64,000 bases of DNA from Anaeramoeba flamelloides (lineage: Eukaryota; Metamonada; Anaeramoebidae). Where the stretch lies: positions 2,108,001-2,172,000 of the forward strand of contig JANTQA010000032.1 of assembly GCA_027625915.1 (NCBI GenBank), given 5' to 3'. The stretch's first letter is position 1, and the number at the start of each line of letters is the position of its first letter. This document shows positions 46,404-58,590 of this stretch, piece after piece. Position numbers and translations under genes: made by a program. The notes under the pieces were generated by a model. It did no database searches. It had not been told where the DNA came from and saw only the letters and a list, made by a program, of their open reading frames with translations.

Positions 46404-47438
46404 ATGGGTTACAAATATATTCCAACTTTTGGAGAATTGATTTACTATTTGCACGGATACTCCCTTGAAGAATTTTTTGATGCAACAGCAAAATTGCTTT
46501 CGCCTGATGGCCTTCTTGTCAAAAATACCCTTAACAAGATGGGGATTGAAAATTTTACCAAACTAAAGCCTGTCTCCTTAGAATTTGTAAATTACGGGAT
46601 TATGCAAGTAATTTTCCGTGTCACCCTGGAGTTGAATAATGAAAAAGAAATCTCTTTTATTGCAGCTTTTTCTCAAATGGATAAATATGTAAATGAAGTC
46701 AAAGAAGAATATGAAAATCTTTTATTGCTTTATTCAAAATACCCAAACCTTGTAAATAAATCATTTTCCTATGGCTCCATACAAATCGAAAAATTTAAAA
46801 CTCTTTGCTGTTCCACCTCACTTGATCTTGGTTATTGCAATTGTGTATACCGTAGGCCTGTTAATAGAAACACAAAGGAAATGAAATGGGGGTTGTGTGT
46901 ACCCCTCCCAGAATACCATTTTGAAATCTTTGAAGAAAATCTTTTGGATGAACAATTTCACATCCCACTCCCTGAGTTTTGTCGTCGTTTGATGATCGCT
47001 ACCCTTATTGCAATTTACGACCACGAAAATGAAATTGGGCTCGCAGGAACAAGGTTTTGTGGTGATGATTTTGTTTTGTTATCAGGCTTTTCTTTTTCCA
47101 AGCTAAAGAAAAATGATTTTCAATTAAACAAAAATAATCTTCTTGATCAGGATAATAATAAGGTCAATAACAAGAAGAGCAAGAATGAAATAACTTCAAG
47201 TATACTAAAATCGTGGAGATTAATTGCTGCCAGGAAATTGATGCATATTCCCTATCAAGACTACCTCAAGTTAATCAAAAAAGAATTCCAAGAAGAAACT
47301 TTTATGTACCAACCTAGAATAATCAATAGAGAGTTTATTATTAACCATAAATCTGGGCAAGCCTTTTCAGAAAATACAATACAAGAAGGAATAAAATTAG
47401 GAATGCTAATTAAAGAAATGGGAATATGGAATAAATAA
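46404..47438 (+). CDS. Uncharacterised 344-aa protein
   Basis: One intact frame from a true ATG to TAA, with mixed, non-repetitive composition typical of a globular protein. I do not recognise the family. Visible features: an N-terminal helix-rich part (IPTFGELIYYLHGYSLEEFF), a beta-type block (SLEFVNYGIMQVIFRVTLEL), a helix KEEYENLLLLYSKYPNLV, a cluster of five cysteines (CCSTSLDLGYCNC) around 134-146, a second block IATLIAIYDHENEIGLAGTR with GDDFVLLSGFSF, an Asn/Lys-rich insert (about 235-265), and a C-terminal part ending MLIKEMGIWNK. The order of an early beta block, a KEEYENL helix and a later acidic loop vaguely recalls aminoglycoside-phosphotransferase/kinase-like folds, but catalytic motifs are not evident, so this is a guess. 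No signal peptide or membrane span. Confidence 0.85.
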   Translation: MGYKYIPTFGELIYYLHGYSLEEFFDATAKLLSPDGLLVKNTLNKMGIENFTKLKPVSLEFVNYGIMQVIFRVTLELNNEKEISFIAAFSQMDKYVNEVKEEYENLLLLYSKYPNLVNKSFSYGSIQIEKFKTLCCSTSLDLGYCNCVYRRPVNRNTKEMKWGLCVPLPEYHFEIFEENLLDEQFHIPLPEFCRRLMIATLIAIYDHENEIGLAGTRFCGDDFVLLSGFSFSKLKKNDFQLNKNNLLDQDNNKVNNKKSKNEITSSILKSWRLIAARKLMHIPYQDYLKLIKKEFQEETFMYQPRIINREFIINHKSGQAFSENTIQEGIKLGMLIKEMGIWNK

Positions 47439-47483
47439 TAATTATATCGGTTTTTAAAAAATGTACAAAATTTTTTTTAATAC

Positions 47484-48132
47484 AAGCTATTTCCAAAAAA
47501 GTGGGGAAAATTTATTTTAAAATGTCTTGATTAAACCAAATCCTCATAAAACTATTTAAAGATGCAAACCCATTAACAACCTTTCATTGATTCTTGATAA
47601 CAATTCAATTTGTTTGTTAGTATGGTATTACTTAAATAAAAGATATTATAATTTCTGATCTCGATTTTATCTGATGTTTTTTAAGGGGTGAAAATTGGTG
47701 ATTTATTATTTTCTTTTTGATCTATAAAATGGTTTTCATAACTTCTTTAATCTCGACAAATTTTCCAATAGAATGGAAAAATGATGCACACTTGTAAATA
47801 TGGAATGTTGTAAAAAAAATAGAGTTTTTACACTTGTGTAACTGTATTTAAATGTTTAAAAAATAATTTTTGTCCCCTTGCCATAATTCCAGTTTTTTAT
47901 TGAAATTGGTTGTGCATTGTTTTCTCCAAAAAAGTGTCATTTTTTTTTTTCATTTTTTATTTTAGAAATATTTCAACCAAACATATTCTGAAATAAATAC
48001 TGTAGCCATTAATTCGATCGGTATTGATATTAAACTTAATTTGGTATTGTTAATTAACGAATAGCTCCACTAACAAAGTTGATTTTTTATGAAATTTTTA
48101 AAAAAATGTCAAAGTTTTTCCGAAATACCTTA
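47484..48132 (+). mobile_element. TIR element, family A, copy 2
   Basis: Starts AAGCTATTTCCAAAAAAGTG and ends TTTTTCCGAAATACCTTA; the interior aligns with 6843-7426 in the same orientation. About 650 bp, non-coding, only 45 bp after the stop codon of the 344-aa gene. Confidence 0.7.
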
Positions 48133-48544
48133 GTCCAGAATAAGAGTTCAACCGAAGTTTGTAATCTTTTTAGAGTTAATTTTAAAAAACTTTTTTTCAG
48201 ACTTTTTTAAAATAATCTATTTTTTTAATTATTATATTTTTTTATTATTCTGTTTTTTGAGTTTCCAAATATATTTTTCTTTTTACTTAAATCACCACCA
48301 GTATAAATCTAAACAATACTTAAATATGCTGTTACATGTAATGGTGCTTTTTTATATTTTTAATTTGAGGTGCTTTCTCTTAGAATAGTGGTAAAAAAAT
48401 CAAGGGCAGAATGAAATTGAATCTACATAAACGATAGAGATAACAATAATTTTTTATAAATTTATTTCACTTCAATAAAAATAAAAGTAATTTTTTTTTT
48501 TATTAACTCAGATAATGAATTTATTCATTATAAAATCTTGTTTT

Positions 48545-49290
48545 TAAGGGATTAGTGCCACTCTAGATTTCTCTATAATCAAAATATGGTGTAATTGGGT
48601 GTAAATTGTATTATTGCACCATGGCTCAAATAGTATTAAAAAATCTTATTACATTATAAATTAGTACATTTTTTACTAATGATCACTATTAAAAATTTTC
48701 ATTTTTGAAATTTTTTTTTAATTCCTTTTTCAATTCCAAAAATAGAAACTCAAAATAATAGTATACCAATTTAATAATTCTTATTTATTGACTTCTAAAA
48801 GTAACTATTTTTTTAATGATTTTTTTTTACAAAGATTTGCTTAATAATCATTAACATAAAAATCCTAAGAACTGATTATTTTTGTTTCCTTTTTAGAGAA
48901 GCTAATTGTAGCATCAATATATTTGCATGATTTCAGAAATAATTTGACAAAGAAATATCTTTGTTAAGTATTTATTTTTTTTTAAAAAAATTGAATTTTT
49001 TAGCTATAAATCCACATTTCGCCACAAATTTAAAAAAGATATTTGGAAACTTTGAAGTCTGAATATTGATAATTCAAACTTTAAATTTGTTGCGAAATGT
49101 ATTTTTTTCTCGAAAATTTTTGGTGTTTTTTACTAATAAATGGGGTCATTTTTAATTGATCAGATCAACGAATATTACTTCTTGTCTAATTTTTTTAGAT
49201 ACTTTTAAACCAGGGTGAATTAATTTGAGTTACCTTCAAACACAAAATTTTAATCTTGTACTCTTACCTTGTATATGCTAAACTCTTAAG
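48545..49290 (+). mobile_element. TIR element, family B, copy 3 (both ends)
   Basis: Left TAAGGGATTAGTGCCACTCT, then ATGGTGTAATTGGGTGTAAA; the right end ends in AACTCTTAA and carries the mirrored CCAGGGTGAATTAATTTGAG and TCTTGTACTC text. Interior as in copies 1 and 2. Non-coding. Confidence 0.7.
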
Positions 49291-49431
49291 ATGAAAAAAG
49301 TGACTTGTTTTTTATTTATTAAATTAAGGGGGGTTTTAATGACTTCATTTCTTTTTATAAGTTTTTAAATAATGATTTTGGAATTTCCTTAAAAAAGAAG
49401 AAATAGTAATATGTTAAAAATATTATATACA

Positions 49432-49760
49432 AACTTCATTACAAAAATTTAGACACATCAAAAATTAAAAATAGGAAAAAAAAAATACCAATTCATCAAA
49501 TTCTTCCAAACATAATATTAAAACATATTGAATTCATTCAGAATTAATGCTGTTATACGTAATATTTTTTTCACAAATTATAGAAAAATAAATAAAACTG
49601 AAAAATAAAAATTGGTGTACAAAATGATGAAACAAGCTGATTAATTAAATAATATTGCTAAATCTATTGAAATTTCATCACCAATTATTGATCAACCAAT
49701 AATAAGATATCATTTACCAATTGAATATGATTTTTCAAAAATATTTTTCCTTCAAAGGGT
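49432..49760 (+). repeat. Dispersed repeat, family I, copy 1
   Basis: Matches 58252-58590 in the same orientation: AAAATTTAGACACATCAAAA, GTGTACAAAATGATGAAACA, ATAAGATATCATTTACCAAT. The TTTGGACAC-like start suggests a Tc1/mariner remnant (inference). Confidence 0.5.
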
Positions 49761-50820
49761 TTCAGTTTAATTGAAGTGATAGAACATAGCCGATAATTTT
49801 AATACACTATTCTTCTCAAAAAATAAATTTTATTTTTAAATCTTACCATTATTTCGATCTTGATATTTTTTTTTTCCCTTTTGTTTTGCTTTTTTTTTTT
49901 TCAAATTGTCTTTTGAAAAAAAAAAAATTAAAATCCAAAATTAACTGTAAGAAAATTGATTCTTTGTAATTTTCTTCTAAAATAGATAAATTAAAAATTA
50001 AAAAATCTTATTGTCAACAATTTTAATTTTCCAAAGAAATGTAGAAATTTTCACTAGAACCCAATGATCGGGGCAACCAAATTTTTTTCTAAAAAAATTA
50101 TAATATGAAATTTATAGTTTGTTGTGGTGTTTCTTTTATAGTTATCGTCTCTAATCTGAATTTTATTGTTTCTCTTTTTTCTAAACAATCTGTGTTTGTT
50201 GGTTCTTATAAAAAAGATTGAATTTATGATTTTTCGACTGGGCATCTTTTAGTGAAATGGACTTAATTAAAAATGTTATGGTTTATTATAAACTTCCAAA
50301 ACCATTTTATGATTTAACAAACATATTGCAGTTTTATCATAGAAAAATGATTTTTATTTCTTTTGAATTTTTGCTATAGGGTTAGAACCACTATTGTGAT
50401 AATAAGAATTATTAATATGTTAAATTTTAAGAATATAAAATCTTTTTTCTATGTATTCTAAATTTTCATGGTGTGATTGTAACTGCTGTGGCGAAAGATG
50501 ATCATTATCTCCTTTACTGTATGAAAATAAAGAAATAAAGGCAGTGTGTTTTTTTTTATAACTATTCAATAAGATAATGATAGATCTACTTAGTTCTGAG
50601 TATAAAAAAAAAAGAATAATAAAAAACTTTGTTAAAAAAAGAACTAATAATGAAAAATAAAAATTAGCAATGTGTTTTATTTATAGACTAGACAATTTGA
50701 ATAATCTCTCAACTCTTAGATATTTTCAAAGAAATTCAAAACACAGAAAAAATAAAATGGGCTATTTAAAAAAAATAGATACTTGATTAAAATAAAATAT
50801 AATAAATAAATGGAATAAAA

Positions 50821-52938
50821 TTAATCATTAAATTCCACAAAATCAAATGGGTATTTTTCTTGGCCAATTCCATTTCCGACATTGTCAAGGTTATAAAAGG
50901 AAAAATCAAGTGATTCTTCATTGGTAAAACTCGAGTTAAGATCAATATTTTCTTTTTCCCAATCGTCATCATCCCAAATAGTGTTGTTTTTGGTTTGCTT
51001 GGAAGATTCTGAAGAAAAATTTGAGAAATAATTGTCTTGGGGTAATATTGAAGGCTCAATATTCATTCCCATTCCCATTTCCATATCCATGTCAATATCC
51101 ATGTCGATGCCCATATCCATATCAAAATTATTTCCGAATGAGTGTTCGATTTTTTTACTTGAAGAGCACAAGAATTCATTTTTTGTCTCGGTTGAAGCTT
51201 TGTTAGAATTAAGGAGTGATGATTTTGAAAAGCTTTTTGTGAGTTCTTCTTTATTTACATTTAACACTTGTTCTGTTGAAAGGCAGGAGAAATGTTTCCA
51301 ACGTGAATTATTCTTGATCTCGTCTTCGCATTTAGGATTTTGGAACAGAAAATTAGGTTTCGAATCTAGTTGATGTTCCAAAAGATCTTGTTTTGGTCCG
51401 TTTTGTAATTCAAGCCCACGGTTTTCAAGCTGTGTTTTGTTGGAGTGTTTCTTTTGTTGAGATAAATTACATTTTTCGAATTCTAATTGCATATTTCGCA
51501 AGCTCTCTGTTGCAATTTTTAAAGGCTGGGTCATCTTCATTTTTTCATTGGTATTAATTTCAGAATATTTTTGTTTGTCTTTATGCCGATGATTCTTCAT
51601 GTGCCTTTGCTTGAGCTTGTGCTTGAGCTTGTGCTTATGCTTGTGCGTTTGAATGTGTTTGTGTTTGTGTTTGTGCTCAGGTCTGTGCTTGTTCTTGTAC
51701 TTGTGTTTGTGCTTGTGCTTGTGCTTTTGCTTGTGTTTTTGATTTCTATTCCTTGAAGAATGCTTTTTTACTTTGTATTTATAAGGGGTTGCAACCACAT
51801 TTTGATTCTGATCATTCTTTTTCGTATTTTTGAACTTATTATCAGACTCGTGGGTTCTTTTTCTTTCGTTAATTTGTGTCTGCTCGAGATCCTCTTTTTT
51901 AATCCTGAGAGAAGACGAGACAAGACATTTGTTTTTTGTAGATCGAATGTAATCTTTTTTTCTCCCAATTACAATTCTTTTTTTTTTAGTCTTTTCTTTA
52001 CAAGAATCCATTCCACTTTTAATCCTGCGCTCAACGGATTCGTTGCAGTTGATGCCTTTCCGAGCGCACACCGAATGGAAAATGTTTTTTAACATATTGT
52101 CGGGCCTTCCAATGAAAAATTGTGCAATTTGGCTCCATTTGTTCCCGAACTCCTTTTGTTTTTCAAAGAGCAAATTCTCTTCTTCAATTGTAAATGGCTT
52201 GTGGTTGATCCCTGGTCTTAATTGATTTTTCCATCTCTCTCGGCATTGCTTCGAGCTCCTTCCTGGGAAAAAATACGAAACATGAGCCCAGCTTTTTTCT
52301 CCCAAATATTTGACATTTGATCGGAGTACCTCATCTTCCTAAAAGTAAGTTGAACGAAAAAAAAAATTTTGCAAAATATGGATAAATTAGAAAATTGAAA
52401 TAATTGAAAAAAAAAAAATAAAATCCGAAAAAAACTCACCACCGATGTCCAAGCCCCTTTGATCGAGACAACTCTTTTTAGCTTTTGGAAATGAAAACGA
52501 AAATAAATTAAGAGTTAATGATGTTAAATCCAAATTGACATTTGTTTTTTTTCTCCAATTAAGAAAAAAATATTATTTACCTGTCGATATCTTTTTAAAC
52601 AGTCCGTTGACGAAAATTGATCAAAGTGTGTTGAAATTTGATACCAATTGCATAACTTTTCTTGTTTCACAAGTTTTAATAGTTTTTGTTCCTATTATTT
52701 AATTAAAGAAAGAAAGTGGTTAGAAAAAATTAAGTTAAAAGAATAATTTGAAATTTTATGTTGTTTGGATAAACAAGTAACAAAAAAAAAAGAAAAAAGT
52801 AATAATTACATCTTCAAAACTCCATTTTTTGATTTTTTTGATTTCTCTCTTTAAGTAGTCATCAAATTTTGGTGATTTTCCTCTTGGTTTTGGTCCAAAA
52901 ATTTTTTTAAAATCTTTCTTGTTGGGATTTTTGTTCAT
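50821..52938 (-). CDS. R1R2R3 MYB transcription factor
   Basis: Four exons: 52810-52938, 52581-52691, 52440-52481 and 50821-52338, all joining in phase 0 (599 aa); introns 118, 99 and 101 bp with GTAATT, GTAAAT and GTGAGT donors. Three MYB repeats are complete with the canonical 18-19-residue spacing of aromatic residues: R1 W39, W59, Y78 (NWYQISTHFDQFSSTDCLKR); R2 W91, W111, W130 (SWAHVSYFFPGRSSKQCRER); R3 F143, W162, F181 (KWSQIAQFFIGRPDNMLKN). R2 and R3 recognition helices resemble those of animal and plant 3R-MYB, which bind YAACGG-type sites and often control cell-cycle genes (family knowledge). The remainder is disordered: a long Lys/His repeat (KHKHKHKHKYKNKHRPEHK-like) in the middle, and near the C-terminus an alternating Met-Asp stretch and an acidic, possibly activating tail. 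The plus-strand open frames here are shadows. Confidence 0.95.
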
Positions 52939-53804
52939 TATTTTGGAAGAATAGTTAAGTGTTTTTGGTTAAGGTTTGCGATGTAAGTTCTGATTACAGT
53001 TGTTGTGTAATTTTTTGATCTTTTGTTTTCTTGACGATAAAAAAACAAATTAGAAATAAAAGTAGAATATTTATAAAAAAAGAAAAGGTTTATTGAAAAA
53101 AAATGATTTTGTCGAAGGATCAAAGTCTCAAAAAATAAAGGTATTTATTTTTTTAATGAAGATCTATTCTTGTGTGGACAGAAATGTTTTTTTGTGATTT
53201 TTTTTTATCAAATAAAAAAGTTCCATATTTTGTTTTGCTTTTTTGAGTGAAAACTGATCAATCAATAAAATGACTTTTTGTTTACTTATTGTCAAAAATT
53301 GAATGGTCTGGGAGATAGAAATATAAATAAATGAACCTTTCGAAAATAAATTCATAATTCTTAGAATTGAACAAAATTGAAGTATAAACAAACAGGAATC
53401 AACTTCTACCAACTTTTAATTTTTCAACTGATTGGTTTTGACAAACAGTTTTCACTAAAAGAAATTTTAATTGACTTTAGTTTAATTGAGAACTTTCAAA
53501 TTATTCCCGTTTATATGAAACAATTTGATTTTAATTCAAGCAGGTTTTTCAAGTTGAAATATTAAAAATATTACCTGTGTTAAAAAAAACTTTTACTTTC
53601 TGATTTTATCTTTTTATAAAGTTTTTGTCTTAAACGAAATTAAAAATTTTGGAACAAACCCAAAGAGAAATTGAGATTGTTGACTTCTGAAACAATTACG
53701 AATTATTAAGGAAATTGAAAATTTATATTCGAAAAACAAAATTAAAAGATAATTCCTGAATTAGGATCAACAAAATTAACAAGATAGAGATTTTTAAATT
53801 GGGT

Positions 53805-54053
53805 GTTTGATCAAAATACTATTTGTTGAAAAATAAATGTAACAAATTTTTCATTCAGCTTTACAAAAATAATTTAATATTCATGTAAAGTTTCCAAATT
53901 TTTCATTCATTAGGTGAGTTTAAATTATTAATTTCCCTTTAGAATTGGGAACCTTTGGTGGCTTATTTGTTTTCTTGGGAGATGATCATTTTTTGGGAAA
54001 GTTGAATGAAAATTTTGATCTTTTTATTTTAGAATTAACAGTCGTGAAAACTA
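53805..54053. mobile_element. TIR-like element, family E, copy 3
   Basis: Left TGATCAAAATACTATTTGTT, AATTTTTCATTCAGCTTT; right GGGAAAGTTGAATGAAAATT, TTGATCTTTTTATTTTAG. It is the clearest copy of the family. Confidence 0.5.
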
Positions 54054-54814
54054 ATAAAGAGGATCATATTTTTATAAAAAATAATAAATAGTAGTCAGAA
54101 AAAAAAAAATTATTTTAAGAGGAAGGCACTGTGAAAAAAAAAAACTCTAAGTTCATCCCCTTAACTCTATGTTGAAATTCACAATCTCAATAAGGCAAAA
54201 GGTAAATATTTTTTTGCTTCAAACTAATTGGTAATCGAAATCTTATACAGAAAAATTTGACTTTTTGAAAAACTGGTAAAATTTACAGAGTAATCAGAAA
54301 TAATTTAAAATACTGTCAAAGAACAAATATTTTTGGAAATCAATCAATAACAAATCTCTTGAATGGAATAATTAATGGGAAAAAATTTTCTTTTCATTTT
54401 CCTTTGTTATTTTTTCTAATTGAGTAAAAAATTTAAAACTACTTTTAGAAAAATTTTTTGTCCAAGATACTCAAGGAAAAGGAAGTGAAAAATTTTTACA
54501 TTATTTAGATCATTTGCTGTGTCCAATGAAAACTATTTTTGTCTGAATATTTAAAATCTTTTAGTTCCGAACGCAAGACCAATCTTTGGAAATTAAAAAT
54601 ATACTTTTTTAATAATTTCGAAGACAACTTATTCGAAAACAGTAAACCCAATTCTGGTTGATCACTTTTATGAGGTGATAACTGATTTAGAATCAACTCT
54701 ATTCTCACTAAAACAGCTATTTACTAGCATTTGATTATTTTTAAAGATTATTAAGAAATAATAACCATAAACAAAATCTTCAAGTTGACTTATAGTTGGT
54801 TAAACTTTTAAGAG

Positions 54815-54955
54815 ACTAACTTTAAACAAAATTAAAGGAACAATAAAAATCTCAAATTACGATATAAAATTTGGAATTTTTTTTTAAACAAATCATTTTA
54901 CTCGAACCCAAATTTGTTGTTTAATTTAGACTATTTTTAGCACTTTAAGGTTTAC
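54815..54955. mobile_element. Decayed family-C MITE
   Basis: AATAAAAATCTCAAATTACG, AAAATTTGGAATTTTTTTTT and GCACTTTAAGG recall the arms of 24098-24296; ends not preserved. Confidence 0.4.
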
Positions 54956-55005
54956 AATCCATGAATTTATAAAAAAAGATTATCTTATGTTCAGTTTGAC
55001 TGTTT

Positions 55006-55450
55006 GTTAATTTGGTTCTTAACTGATCTATCTTGGACTTTATATGGGTTTTAATAGTGGTCCAAAAAGATAATTTTTGACAATTTATTTTATTTTTTTC
55101 TGAAATAGAAATTGCAGAGTTTAAGATTAATAGAGTGGTAGTTAAGTGATAAAAAAATGTATTTTGTGGTTTTTTTTTTTAAATTTTAATTAACTTTGGT
55201 TTTATTTGTTGCTTTTCAACCATTTATTTTATTGTTTTATGTTAATTGAGTAAAATGGAAATCAAAATTTTCTTCCATTGACAACTCTAAACTCAATTTT
55301 CATTTGTAAATACCGACCAATGCATTGATATTAAACTTTTCAAATTGGATTTCGGAATTAAATAAAATAAATTCACAAAAATTGCCTTTTTGAACCACTA
55401 TTAAAACCCATACCAAGTTGAATATCGATCAGCTAAGAACCAAATTAACC
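55006..55450. mobile_element. TIR element, family F (about 85-bp arms)
   Basis: The left arm TTGGTTCTTAACTGATCTAT .. TGGGTTTTAATAGTGGTCCA is mirrored by the right arm TGAACCACTATTAAAACCCA .. CGATCAGCTAAGAACCAAAT. The interior is non-coding. End fragments occur near 777-813 and 31600-31640. Confidence 0.7.
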
Positions 55451-58251
55451 AATAACCACACCCAAAATAAAATACACTAATTTCAAATTTCACAGATCAC
55501 AAATCACAATTTCTATTAAACCATTGTAGTTGATATTATCTTGGTTTTGAACTTTTAAAAAATTAGAAAAAATATTTGAGCCCTTTTAAAACAATAATTT
55601 ACTTCTGGGAATAGGATCTTAAGTTGATTAAAGTATCCTGGACGGGGTCTTGTATTTATCTCCTTTCTTTATTGCAAGATGTGATAAAAATTTAAGTATT
55701 TGAAATTATAGTCCGCTCCATTATTAAAATTATTTCCAAAAATATTTTTTTCTCTCTGCAGATACTAGAATATTAGATGTGTTGACGATATTTATGCTTA
55801 ATTCATGATAAAGTTACAAAAGTCCGGATAAAGTTATAAAAATCGTGATTATCTTAAAAAAATCATGATATTCAATATATTCGCGTTTATATAACACATC
55901 GCAATATTCTATAAAACCGCGATAATTATTAAAAAATCGTGATAAATCACAAAAAAACCCTTAGCTAAAAAGTAATTACAATATAATTTTTAATGGGTTT
56001 TTGGGTTAAACGATTAAGATTTTTATAAAAAAATAAATTTTTTTATGATCAAAAAATAGATCCAGTGAAAAAAAAATATTCTTTTAACAAAACAACAAAA
56101 AAAATATTTGATTCAATCAAGGATAAGATCAAAGAGTTTTATTGTGTTTTCCTTTGGTTTGGTAGACAAACCTATCGTACCTTTTAGATCAACAACAATA
56201 AGAACTAAGGATAAATAAATATTTTCCTAGTTAATAATGGTGTTGTGAATTAGGTTGTTAATAAAAGAGCTTCTATAAAAACCAACAATCCACCTGTATC
56301 TTTATAGAATGTGTTCCTAGGTGAAAACTTATTCACATATTGTAAGAAAGCTGAAAGGGATTGGAAATTTTTTCAAAAGCATCCACAACAACCTAACCAG
56401 ATGATCACCAATAATTAAGATTTTTTGGACCATTTTTTTTCTTATTCTTATTCTTCTTCATTTCTAGATCTTTGTATTGGGCAGAAAGCACAATTAGAAC
56501 TTAGTGGCGTTTAATTAATCTATCACTAATAAGAAGGAAAATTACACTTTATATTTCATAATTAATTTGCTGCGAATGTTACAACATCTTTTAATAGAAA
56601 AACACATACTATCGATTAGATTACTTTTTGTAAACAGTTTATTCTTCATGTTGAAAACTACTTTAAAAATAATAAAAAAATGAAAAGAAAAAAAAAAAAT
56701 TTAATTATAATGTGTAGTGTCATTTCAGTTAAAAATAATTTTCTGAAATGGATTAAAAAAAATTGTTATTTCTATGAATAACTAATAACTATCAATAACT
56801 AACCAGCATGTGAAGTATCATAGATCTACAAAAATAAACAATCAAAAAAAGGACATTTTTCAAAAAATGTACCAAAGGGAGACACTCAATTTCGAATTTG
56901 TATGATTATGAATTATAATTTTGAAAACAACTTTATTAATTTTGAAGTGCCACTCTTTGTCAATTTTTGTGATCCCGAATATATTTTTTTCCATTTTTTT
57001 CTATTCTTGGATGAGTTATTTTTTTTCGAACTCTATTTCAAAAATGGTGACCCACCTTAAAATAATAAATTGAAAATAAAAAATAGAAATTATTTTTTTC
57101 AAGAACAATTAATAACCAAATCTGATTAGCAATCCACTTTTACATAATTCTAAATCTATAAAAATTCGGTATTGTAAAAATTAAAAAAAAATAAAGCCAA
57201 AAACTAAAAAAAACTAAGTAATATTTTTGAAATCGGCATTTTAGATTGTTTATTACTGAAATTTGACGGAAAAAAAGTGTTAATAAGAAGATTTGTTAAT
57301 ATTAATTAAATTCATTTGAAAATGAATTATATGATCTAGATTTTCTTGGTGATTATTTGTTTTTTCAAAAGTCTTTTTTTATTCCACATTATCTATTGTA
57401 AAAAAAAAGTATCAAAAAAAAAGAAAAAAAAAGAAAAAAAAAAATTTGAAAAAAAATTAAAATTTGAAAAAAAGATTCTGAACCAAAAATTTAAAAATAT
57501 TTTTTTGATAAGAATATGGGATTAACCCTCAAAACAATTTCCATTACGAAAATAAAGTGAGTTGAAATTTTTGAAAATTAGTTTGGAATGTTACGAAATC
57601 CTCACTTTACCAAATATAGAGGGTTACAAAATATCAACAAATATGATTAAATTGAATTAAATAGATTGTACAGTGAAAGAAAATAAATTGGTTTTAAAGT
57701 GAAAAAATCTATATCTTTGGAAATTTAAAAAAAGAAACAAATTATTGTTTTTTTTCCAATTTGTATTTTTTTGGAATTGAGAATGATTTTATAACTTTTT
57801 TTATAAATAAATTTTTTGCCGATGTGATTATAGATATTTCTCTATTTTTTATTTAAATTTTTCCAATCAAAAGAAGGGCAATTCCAAAATAACCTTTTTA
57901 GTTCAAAGTCACCCCTTGATTATGGTACAAAATTCAAGGTAAATGGCTTGATGCTCAAAAAATAATTTTCAATTTAATGCGTTTTTACATTATGGTGCTA
58001 ATGTGGTTTATTGCGATTTTTTTTTACTTCAATCAAGGTATATTAATTGCAATGTTATCATATTACCAGGAATTTATTACAAATATTGCGATAATAAAAT
58101 TTATCATCAAACTCTCCAATATTTTCTATTTCATTTATTTTTAAATCTTTATCTAACTTGTTTAAGCCTAGGGATCGAAGTTATTCAATAAACTTAACTC
58201 TTCTTTGTACATATATATAGAACAGAACCAGCCTTATCTTCACAATTTGAG

Positions 58252-58590
58252 AATACAAAACGGATTCCGAAAATTTGGACACACCCAAAATCAAAAATAC
58301 GCAAAAAAAACCAAATTTATTGTATTTTTCCAAACAAAATAAAAAGTGCATTCTGCCTTACCCAGTATTAATTTTTTTATAAGCAATCATTTTCATCCAA
58401 ATAAAAAGAAAAAATATAAAACTCAAAAATAAAAAACTCTGTGTCCAAAATAATGAAACAATCTGAACAAAAAATGTATATTGGCAAATTTGTTGAAATT
58501 TAACTAACATTTTTTTGATCGATCAAATAATAAGATAACATCGACCAATTGTATATGGATTTTCCAATTTAACAAACTCAACACTAACCT
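58252..58590 (+). repeat. Dispersed repeat, family I, copy 2
   Basis: AAAATTTGGACACACCCAAA, then TCTGTGTCCAAAATAATGAA and ATAAGATAACATCGACCAAT, align with 49432-49760. It keeps the better start motif (TTTGGACAC, repeated inverted in the middle as GTGTCCAAA). Confidence 0.5.

Larger units (their letters stand above)
47439..50820. other. Intergenic, dominated by TIR elements
   Basis: Holds full copies of families A (47484-48132) and B (48545-49290) and a family-I piece (49432-49760). The remainder is plain AT-rich DNA; no gene seen. Confidence 0.5.

Noticed and set aside
51021-52225. Plus-strand frames over the MYB gene
   Set aside because: Shadow frames generated by the His/Lys and Met/Asp repeats of the real minus-strand gene.
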